From assembly GCA_963693365.1 (NCBI GenBank), contig CAVNZM010000004.1, positions 13,640,001 through 13,704,000 on the forward strand: 64,000 nt of DNA, given 5' to 3'. Shown one piece after another: positions 46,965-64,000 of the stretch (the first letter of the stretch is position 1; the number at the start of each line of letters is the position of its first letter). A model generated the notes under the pieces. That model saw nothing but the letters and a program-made list of their open reading frames with translations. It ran no database searches and was not told the DNA's origin. The stretch comes from Amoebidium appalachense. Its lineage: Eukaryota; Ichthyosporea. A program made the position numbers and the translations under genes.

Positions 46965-48255
46965 ATGAAGGTGTATCCCAACACAAAGGAGGCTTACGAG
47001 CTTCTCGAGCCCATTGGTGAGTGCTGCCCTACAGTTGGGGCAGTTTCTAGTAGTCGGGAATTAACATGTGCTCGATGATAAGCGAAAAAACAGATCCAGC
47101 ACACTGTGCCGTGAAGTTGCTCTCGGTGCCTTGGGCTGACACGAACTCCCCTTAGACTTGCCCAGTCTCGGCTTTTGTTAATTTAAAAAAAAAATGAGGG
47201 AGCTAAGTGTGTCGCGTTGTGTATGTTTATTTTACTCATCCACCTTCTGCTTCGTGGGTTTGAGTCTTGCGGATCCACATCTCCTGCTGTGCAATGTCTC
47301 TTTTTGGCTCTCCCTTTTTTTCTTTCTTAGAGGGCTCTTCTTCACGCTTTTCTCCTGCGTCTATTCAGGCTCCTGTTTCGCTCAGGTTAAGGTGTCGCAC
47401 TTGTTACTCTTGTGTGCGCAGATCGCACCTTTGTCTCATCTTGCTTTATTTTCCTTCCTTTCACAGGGAAGGGCGCCACAGCCACAGTGTATCGGGCAAA
47501 ATGCATACCACACAACGAAGTTGTTGCCGTGAAGGTGATCAATCTCGAGCAATATGGCGCAAACATTGACGAAATCAGAACGGAAATCAGCGTTATGTCG
47601 CAGTGCAGTCATGCAAACGTTGTCACATACTACACCTCGTTCGTGGTAGGGGAAGAACTATGGCTTGTGATGAGGCTTCTTAGTGGGGGGTCGGCGCTAG
47701 ACATCATGCGAAGCATTTCACCAAAGGGGTTGGACGAGACGGTTATTGCCACCATTCTGCGGGAAACTCTGAAGGCACTCGCCTACTTTCACAAAAACAA
47801 CCAAATACACAGGTAAGAGTAGATTTATAGCTTCTTGTTGTGATATCTGCTTGCCCCCCGATCCACCCCCCCTCTCCCCTCCCCTCCCTTCCCTCCGCAC
47901 AGCCCTGGTTCTTTAACGCGGCCGTGGTCATCGTTGTGCATCTTCCAACTCCCCCCCCCCCCCCCCCCCTCCCCCCGGGGCGTCCTCCCCGTTGCTCCTT
48001 TGACTGACCGTTCCTCCACCACCAAAAATGTTCCCTTTTCAAACTATTTTTGAAATCTCCAAGATCGGGGATCTTGGTTCTGTTTATGATGCATACTCTT
48101 TGGATGTTCTTCACAATCTGTATGGTGTTGTCCGTCATGAATGTATACTTCGTACTCTGTAACACATTCTCCCCCCGCCCTTTCCCCACTGGTGCCGCAC
48201 ACTGTTTTTCTTTTTCCTATGTACGAATTGGGTTATTTTTCAGGAAAACCGTTTA

Positions 48256-48286
<31 letters not shown>

Positions 48287-49868
48287 ACCCACCCACCCAA
48301 GTTTAGGTGATGCTGCTGTCTGAGTTGGAGCGTCGTATATACGCGGGCTAAGGGGTCGAAACTCAGACGCAATTGATGACTTGGGCCCTCCCTGAGGATG
48401 GGCTCTGCTTATGACGCATACCGTGCGCATGGCTGATTGTTGCATAATTGAATGTCTGCCTTTGCATGTGTCCTGCACCATGCTTCTCATCGTGAATGCG
48501 TACTTCGTACTGTGTTCCACATTCAAACCCCCCCCCCCCCCCCCCCCCCACCACCACCACACACAAATACCCACCCCTAGCTCCACACCTCCACACCTAC
48601 CCATCCGCACACATCTTGCATGCTGCAGTAGTTCGTCTCTGCCTACCATTATGGTTTGATTAGTAAGTTTGTGGTGTGTCTTGTACTTGGTGGTGTAGCA
48701 CCTCCTCCTTGCCACCCCCCTCCCCCCCCCCCCCCCCCCCAACACACACACATACACAAACACACACATTACACACACCGGCACGCACACACGCACATGC
48801 GGATGGGCACAGGCGGGTGATACACACACACACACACATGCGCACACGCACACACACACACACGCACACACAAACACACTCGCACACACACTCGCGCGCA
48901 TGCGCCGCACGCGCGCACACACAACGCACACATGCACACACGCCTGCGCACATGCACACATGTACGCACACACACACACGCACGCACACACATACGCGCC
49001 CACGCCCCACACAAGCTAACAATCGTGTCCATCGTCCCGGTGCATTCACACCCATGGTCACTCTTTGTGTGGCCAGATGTTAACACGCATATGTTTTCCA
49101 ACTGAAAGCACTTACACATAATGTTGCACCCTCCTGATCACCCTCCTTCCTCCCCGCTTCTGTAAAAAAACAAAAAAGGATGAAGAAGAAGATGATGAGG
49201 GAGAGAGAGAGCGAGAGAAAGAAAGGGAAAGAAAGGATGAAAGGTGAAAGATCCCCACTTCTGTTTAGACCTCTTGGTTCATTTACAAATGTTTGATGTC
49301 ATTTTCAGTTCCTTACATATGGCGCCACGCTCCATTTTCTATACATCCCCCCCCCCCCCCCCCCCCCCCCCCCTTCTTTCCTCTGGGATTCGGAAACTAT
49401 TTTCTTGTGTGTTAGCCAAGGCGAGGTGTTTTTAATCCTTTTCTGACCCTCCTCCCCTTTGTGTCATTCACGATGATCCTTTTGTCCGGGTACCTCATTA
49501 CCCTGCCTGTTTCCTGCAACCACTGCTATCTCCCTATATCTTGTTGATGCTTGTTCCTCATTTGCTCTTTAATTCCTTGAGCCCCTGATCCTTACCCCTT
49601 GCACACACTGCCCGGCAGCCCCCCTGCCATCCACACTCACCCCCATGCCTGCAGGCAGCTAGTATGTTGTACCAACACACAGCACATGTTTGCCACCGTA
49701 ATGTCCTTGTCACTGCAAAATGAGCTTTATATTCTTTCTCTTTCTCCTTTATTCCTCCTCTTCACAGTTTCATAATTCTCCTTCCCCCCTCTCTCCCCCC
49801 CCCCCCCCCCCCCCCCCCTTTCCCACTCTGCCCTTCCCCCTTCTCTCGTGTTTTTTCTTTTCTTCTTC

Positions 49869-49903
<35 letters not shown>

Positions 49904-50008
49904 TTTTTTTTTTTTTTCCTTTGTGTGTGTGTGTCTGAGAGAGGGAGGAGATGGAGATGTGGAAGGCAAATAGTCTGAATGGACAAATATCGTCTCTAAT
50001 TTCAACTT

Positions 50009-50081
<73 letters not shown>

Positions 50082-50299
50082 GCCTTTTTCGTCTCTCCTC
50101 GCACATCTCTGCATAGCCTCCTACCTGCACAATTTTTCGAATTCTGTTTTCTTTTCCTTTCTTTCTTCTTCTTTTTTTCCTTTGCTCAGGTTTCTGTTAT
50201 TAGGTTGCCTTGATTTCTCATTTCTCCCCGCATGCTTTTGTGCATTCGTGTGTGCGTGTGCGTGTGCGTGCGTGTGTGTGCGTGTGTGTGTGCGCGCGC

Positions 50300-50366
<67 letters not shown>

Positions 50367-50577
50367 CCCCCCCCCCCCCCCCCCCCCACACACACACACA
50401 GACACAAAGTATTCTTCCCGACTCTCTGGTGTGTTCTTTCATGTGTGTCTTTTTTGCAAGTACTGCATTCCTCGCGCCCGTTTCTGCTATCCCTAATAAC
50501 CCTGGATAGGGAGGTGCAATGAGCCTATGCTGTGTATCTGTGTTCACACGTTTGTTTTCGTTCTCGTTGTGTGCTGG

Positions 50578-50623
<46 letters not shown>

Positions 50624-52853
50624 AAAAAAAAAAAAAAAAAAACACCGGCAATCACCCTGTTGCCTTCCCTCCTTCCTCCTTTACTATGGTCATGTGTTAT
50701 ACCTCCTCGAAAGATCGTTTTTTTTTTTTTTTTTTTTTTTTTTTAGTAGGGAACATGGTTTTTATCCAGCATGCCTGCTTGCCCTTGGCCCACGTGTGCA
50801 TTATTCAGCATGCCTGCTTGTCCTCCGCCCACGTGTGCCCTTAAGGCCACCTCTCTCTCTCTTCCTTCCCTCAGTGCACGTGCTATCCCTCCCTGTCTGT
50901 GTGTGTGGATTGTCCATTGACCGGTGCCTTGCTGCAGAGACGTCAAGGCCGGCAACATTCTGATCGATGCAGACGGTACGGTGCAGCTGGCCGACTTTGG
51001 GGTCAGCTCGTGGCTGGTCGAGGGGGGCGAGCGCAAGAGGCAGCGCCAGACATTTGTGGGCACCCCGTGCTGGATGGCCCCCGAGGTCATGGAGCAGGTG
51101 CGCCCCACACACACACATACTCGGCCACACACCATGTGTGCACGTACACAGGCAGGCATTCATGTTCCCACACACATTACAGGGCCTGGACACACACGCA
51201 CATGTGTGTGTGTTTACCTAGGCCGTGCATGCATGGAGCGTGTGTGTTTACGGGCACACCTGTTTTGAATGCATGCGATGAAAAACGTCACATGCAAGGC
51301 TTTGTGTAGTTTCAAAATAAATAGTTTGCATTTGCCTTTTTGTTGGTCCTGTGGGGCCTATTGCTGCTCACTTATTCCCCCGTGTACCCACCCCCCCCCC
51401 CCCCCCCCCCCCCCTCCCTTCCTGGATAGGTGCTGCTTATATTGAATTCTGTGCGTGTTGCTGAGGCGCATACTTGAATTTTTGCCTTGATATGTGTCCT
51501 GCACCGTGTTTCTCATTGTGTATTTGTGCTTCGTATCGGGTTTCGCATCTACCCACAACCCCCACCCCCTTCTACACCCCCACCCTTTCTTGCGTTTAAT
51601 TTCTCAAGTGCCCCCCCCCCCCCCCCCGGGATTTGGAGACAAACAACTGGGGCGAAATGGGGATGAGTTCGGATGGGGGGTGACCGAAGCCTCGTAGGGC
51701 AGAATAAGGACGGGTAGGGTTAGTGAAGGGGAGCTGGGAGGGACTTAGAGGTGTTAAGGACACATGTATCAGAGAGGTGATGCATGCAAACGGTTTTGTA
51801 ATGTTGTTGTTATCTGTATGCATAGTTTGCCTGTACGCGCCTGCAGGAGCCGTGTGGGGTTAGGTAGTGGGGTTGGGGTCGGTGAGTTTGGGCTGCAGGG
51901 ATGAGTGTGGAGGTTTGAATGTGGAAAGGTGGTGGGGGGAGAGGTGTGGATGTGGAAGCATTGGGTGCCCTGTGGCCGACGACACCACACCCGGGGCTGA
52001 CTGTGGTCTGCAGGTGCACGGCTACAACACCAAGGCCGACATCTGGAGCTTCGGCATCACGGCCATCGAGCTTGCCACGGGGCATGCGCCGTACGCACAG
52101 TACCCCCCCATGAAGGTGCTGGTGATGACGCTCAACAACGACCCACCCACGCTGGACCTCAACGAGCACCCGCGCTACAGCAAGTACCTCAAGAAGATGA
52201 TCGACTCGTGCCTGCAGAAGGACCCAGCCAAGCGGCCCACGGCCGACGAGCTTCTCAAGCACCCGCTGTTCCAGAAGGCCAAGGGCAAGGAGTTCCTGGC
52301 CGCCCAGCTGCTTGCCCACCTGCCCCCCCTGACCCAGCGCTACCAGACAAAGGCCCAGAAGCCCCAAGTCCGCAAGCCCGGCCAGAGCGGCAAGCTGGTC
52401 AAGGACGACAAGGGCGAGTGGCAGTGGGAGTGGGACGAGGGTGAGGGCGACGACGAGGCCCCCCAGGACAATGTGCCCCCACCGGCAGGCCCATCACAGG
52501 CGGCTGGGCCATCGGGCGGGGGGCAGGTGGAGGGGGTGGCGGCGGGGGTGGCAGGTCTGGGGCTGCAGGACGAGCAGGTCAACTTCAAGCTGCGGCTGCG
52601 GGACTCTTCCAACCAGCTCAAGGACATCGAGTTTGCCTTCCGCCCGGCAGAGGACACGCCCGAGCTAATTGCCGGGGAGCTTGTGGAGGCCGGGTTTGTG
52701 GGCCAGGCCGACTGCCAACTGGTGGCAGAGAGCATGCGCCGCCTGCTGGCAAACCCCGTGATGGGCAGCAGCGTGCGCTTCCCCGTGGGTGCCCCACAGG
52801 GTGAGCCCGACCCCGAGACCCTGGTGGGATATGCTATGATGTGTGTGGTCTAG
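46965..52853 (+). CDS. OXSR1: OSR1/SPAK-type (STE20 family) protein kinase, four exons
   Basis: Exons 46965-47016, 47467-47812, 50938-51097, 52014-52853 (TAG). Phases 1, 2, 0 join, giving 465 aa. The kinase domain (residues about 12-275) is complete: GKGATATVY loop, VAVK Lys40, HRDVKAGN (Asp134), DFG 152-154, activation segment [16 protein letters not shown] with Thr171 at the site WNK kinases phosphorylate, and [23 protein letters not shown] near residue 312 matches the S-motif around Ser325 of human OSR1, followed by an acidic WQWEW stretch. The C-terminal CCT domain (about 375-432, [15 protein letters not shown]) binds RFxV/I peptides in WNKs and cation-chloride cotransporters. In animals this kinase phosphorylates NKCC/KCC transporters for volume and ion control; the same role is inferred here. 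Start codon context is CACCATGA. Confidence 0.96.
48085..48175 (-). repeat. Degenerate SINE-like fragment
   Basis: TTATGATGCATACTCTTTGG ... TACTTCGTACTCTGTAACACATTC resembles the GCATAC...TACTTCGTACTGTGTTCCACATTC end of the family, much diverged. Confidence 0.4.
48295..48530 (-). repeat. SINE-like dispersed repeat, copy in kinase intron 2
   Basis: Reverse complement of the 26933-27165 core: AAGGGGTCGAAACTCAGACG, GGGCCCTCCCTGAGGATGGG, TGCTTCTCATCG and TACTTCGTACTGTGTTCCAC are all present. It ends in ACATTCAAA followed by a C-run, mirroring the G-run before TTTTGAATGCGG. Confidence 0.8.
48740..49010 (+). repeat. CA/CGCA-rich array
   Basis: Interrupted CA and CACG repeats downstream of a C-run (48720-48740), in kinase intron 2. 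Confidence 0.85.
49797..50080 (+). repeat. C-runs, C(n)T(n) tract and (CA)n
   Basis: C-runs at 49797-49818, 49870-49903 (followed by T-run) and 50012-50042, then (CA)n to 50079. Intronic. Confidence 0.88.
50270..50400 (+). repeat. (GT)n array then C-run
   Basis: GT/GC repeats (50242-50362) followed by a C-run (50364-50386) in kinase intron 2. Confidence 0.88.
50581..50642 (+). repeat. C(n)A(n) composite homopolymer
   Basis: About 33 C followed directly by about 29 A, the clearest example of this class in the window. Confidence 0.93.
51425..51560 (-). repeat. Degenerate SINE-like fragment in kinase intron 3
   Basis: TGTGTCCTGCACCGTGTTTC and TGCTTCGTATCGGGTTTCGCAT match the family end, with many substitutions. 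Confidence 0.5.
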
Positions 52854-52876
52854 GTGGTTGTTTTTTGTTGCAGCAG

Positions 52877-52941
<65 letters not shown>

Positions 52942-53747
52942 CTTTGGGGGGGGCGCGGGGGAGGGGGGGGTAGGCGTGTGTGAGTTTTCATGGTGTGTTT
53001 TGAGTGAGTCAGACGTCAGCTGGTTTAAGGTGCAGCTTTTCGCGAAAATACTCCACCCTTTTGCATATATTACAGTTAAGATATCCCAGCATGTTGCACA
53101 TACTGCTGACGGAACTGTGAGAGAGCTATGATATGGTCCTGTGTTGTATGCTGTATGATTTGTGTTTTATGTCCTGTATTTAAAACATCAACAACTTCTT
53201 AGTACCAACCAGCCTTCATTATTGCATTAGGTAGGGAGGGCTGCAGATGTGCATGATGTTTGCTTTTGTGCAACGCTTATCTTTAAACCTACCACCACTA
53301 TGACAACCTGAAAAGATTTCCCTACCAATTGTCAGATAATAAGTAAGTTTTATGCACGAGTCTTGCAAGGTAGTAGGCAAGGCGACATATCAGAAAGAGG
53401 TCCCAGCGGAGGCTTTGTCCGGCCAGTGATTTGCTTGGGAAATTCACAGATGGGCTTCAGTCACTGTGTGGCTCCGAGATTCCGACCCACCTTTTTCAAA
53501 ATTTAAAATTAAATATCGATGATTTGAACCAATTCAATTTGCATGTTATGAACTGGTGGCCCTCGTAATATTAATTATCACATGCTATAATACTATGGTC
53601 TCGGGTCAGTGTAACAACCACATATATATTGAATGAAGGGCGTTCGGTGTGCTGTAGAGACATCAAACAGCTGGCTTGCTGCAGAACGTGGTGGTGGCGA
53701 ACGGTTTTTTTTTTTTTTTTTTTTTTTTTTTGGAGGGGGGGGATGGA

Positions 53748-53782
<35 letters not shown>

Positions 53783-55500
53783 CATGGATCTAGAAATTAT
53801 CAACAAAGGATCGTCACTACCTGGGTCGTGATGGTTTACAATTTTATAAGCCTTTATCATTGTAGAAGTTTAACATTAATGCGCATGCGTGCACTCCGCA
53901 TGATAAAAAGCATGTGCAGAAACATTATCACCATTGGCAACTGCCAGATCTCTCGAGTCAGACAGTGACACAAGCCGCTAGCATACTGTGCGTACGCGTG
54001 CTCATGTTCCTAAGTCATGGGTACCGGTTGTGGAGCTGCATTAACAGGGTGAAATGGCCATATTTCATGAGCATGTATGCTTGTACACCTTTTATGCGAC
54101 TCGTTCCCCTCTAGTCATTCAAGCTAAACTGGTGTTGCTCGCAAGCTGCTCTTCGTACACGTGTGCACTGAGCAGCCTCGGCCAGTCGGTGGGGGCGTGA
54201 TCAAGTGCGGCGCAAACGGTGTCATGCCGAGAACAACGGAAACAGAAAATCGGCATTATCGCAAGATGAATTGTGCGATGGGATTGGCTCATGTCTTTGA
54301 TGACAGCCAACCAAATACAGCTAAATAAATGACTGCCAGTTAAAATGCGCTTTTAAATACTCATGAGCCACACCAGCTATATTGGCAACCGCCCTGTCAT
54401 TTAAAATCACGTCTTGCTATAAGATATGCCGTTACCTAACGTCCTAGCGCAACAGCCCACACGTTACCAACTGCAAATATGCCATTTCCCAACCAAAGAG
54501 TCAAGTATATGAGAGGATATTAGGCAGGTTTAGGTCGGATAACTTTGGCATAGCTCGAGCATACTTACAGGAAACGGTGTGGGTTATTTGCGGCCTACCT
54601 TTCACCCTTTTGGCTTCTGTTTCTGAGATCTGGAAAACAAGCCGTTGGACTCTCATTTAGGGCTTTAGGGCATTTGTTGTGTAAGGACCGAGTCCACCCA
54701 GTAGCACTTGTTGGCGAGTTAGCCGCTTAAACACAGGGAAGACCGGCTGAGGCTGCCCTTTCTACGCTAGTGCAGACTTATGAAAACCCTCCTAGGACCG
54801 CTTACAAATTACATAAGGCACCTGTTTAGTGGTCAGCACGCACAGCTTCCTGGGATATTCACTACCGATATGTTCGCCCAGCCTCCTCCTTTTCACACTC
54901 AACGACCTATGGCGAGGTATGGCCTATAAGGGAGGCAGCATAGCGACACTCAAAGGCCCCAGTGTGGGCGATCGTGGGCTATGTAAGTGTTCTGATAATC
55001 CCTTGCCTGCAGCATCATTGTCTAGTTGCATGGGAGTGCTAGGTTATCAAATCGTCTGTTCGTGTGCAGGTTCGGTCGGGCCCCGTATGCACTTGATAAG
55101 ATCCGCTGCTTTCTTTACGTGGGCGACGCACACAGACACTGTAAGGGATGTTGAAGTTCGGGTATTTTAGTCTCCACTGAAGATGACTATTGATATATAC
55201 ACAGCAAGAGGTTGGAGTGTCGGCTCACCTGCCTTGTCTTTGCAAGGCTGGTGCGAAAAGTTGAGCCGAGCTACTAACGGCTTTTGCTGCATAACATAAC
55301 CTTCGCCGGTTACAATCTAAAATTCGTTAGAAGGTATTTGCCTTTGATGCACGGTAGATGTGGGAGCTTTTCATGCAACTGGGCTCTTCTCTAAGTAGCC
55401 TGCAGCAGTGGGGCTGGGGTATTTGCTTACCCCTGTACTGACCCCTGGCAATGTTGTTAGACTCTTCCTACACTCGTACAAGTTATGACAAGGGACATGT
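52854..55500. other. Intergenic region between the kinase and the coiled-coil gene
   Basis: Holds a (GT)n array (52879-52938), a T(n)G(n) composite tract (about 53706-53781), an ATTGG motif near 54283 and AT-rich sequence. No gene is supported; the open frames are short and lack homology that I recognise. Confidence 0.5.
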
Positions 55501-55719
55501 CCCGGAGGTGGACCCCGTAAACAGCAACCCCGTGAAAAATGGCCTCAGGTGTGTTTTTACAAAAGCCCCTTGCTTGGCTTAGCCCGGGGCTGGTGTCTGG
55601 TTATTTGCCCCACATCTCAGATCCTTGGCTACTCTTGCTCTCCACCCACTTACCCCTCTCTACTTTGTCCTTTAAGCATCTGGTTCTCTCTCCTTTCCCT
55701 CACTTCCTCTCTCCTGGTA

Positions 55720-55840
55720 TGTTTTCCAACCCCCCCCCTCCCCCCCTTCCCCCTCCCCCCCCCCCCCCCCCCCTCCCCCCCCCCCCCCCCCCCCCCCCCT
55801 CTGTCCCCCTCCTCCCTCCCCCCTCCCCCTCCCCCACCGG
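55720..55840 (+). repeat. C-rich low-complexity tract
   Basis: C-runs with scattered T upstream of the coiled-coil gene; produces Pro-rich pseudo-frames only. Confidence 0.85.
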
Positions 55841-56041
55841 CCTTCTAGACTTCATCCTTTTTGGGTTTGCCCATTCTTGTCAGAAAGAGAGCGCACACAT
55901 AAGCAAGCAACGAGCACACTCCAAGATAGGAAACCAAGAGTCACTTAACCCCTTTGCGAGGTAATGCTGGGAGATCTGGTTTGCTTCTTGATGGCTTTCC
56001 GTACGAAACATGAGTGCTAAGTGTGGGGTCCTACCAAGCAG

Positions 56042-64000
<7,959 letters not shown>

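Overview
This is nuclear DNA from an intron-rich, microsatellite-rich eukaryote, almost certainly a unicellular one. The evidence is GT-AG (and one GC-AG) introns, 3' splice sites, an snRNA gene, LINE and copia retroelements, and no bacterial operon structure. The gene set (chitin synthase, ZDHHC1/11-like palmitoyltransferase, vacuolar-type serine carboxypeptidase, NAF1, OSR1/SPAK kinase) is compatible with a protist related to animals and fungi, for example an ichthyosporean-like holozoan. I cannot prove the lineage from sequence alone. Exons are GC-rich at third codon positions. Introns and spacers are packed with poly-C/poly-G, (CA)n, (GA)n and C(n)A(n) tracts, which create most of the long but meaningless open frames.

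Layout. (1) 1-1395 (+): 3' part of a chitin synthase. (2) 3903-7457 (-): a four-exon DHHC palmitoyltransferase, convergent with gene 1. (3) 7458-8844: spacer with CCAAT boxes between divergent genes. (4) 8845-15498 (+): a complete 13-exon carboxypeptidase Y-like gene of 456 codons, including a 24-nt microexon. (5) About 16702-16815 (+): a U6atac snRNA gene with its own TATA box and T-run terminator, in the spacer between two convergent genes. (6) 17679-29809 (-): a nine-exon NAF1 gene, about 557 aa, whose introns hold SINE-like repeats, a 3 x 453-bp tandem array and a CCAAT/E2F promoter-like block. (7) 29810-46964: a repeat graveyard with an inverted-repeat element, several nested LINE copies in minus orientation, a GC-rich coding remnant split by a solo LTR, a copia element cut off inside reverse transcriptase, and a MITE nested in a LINE. 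(8) 46965-52853 (+): a complete four-exon OSR1/SPAK-type kinase, 465 aa. (9) 56042-64000 (+): a low-complexity plus coiled-coil protein gene running off the window, with a 30-bp intronic minisatellite.

The five recognised protein genes do not form one pathway; this is ordinary eukaryotic gene order. The most notable hidden element is U6atac, the catalytic snRNA of the minor (U12-type) spliceosome, which implies that this organism keeps a minor spliceosome. Other structural signals worth attention are 3' splice sites supplied directly by (CA)n repeats, a dispersed SINE-like family with tRNA-like A/B boxes, and composite homopolymers with a fixed C-to-A polarity.
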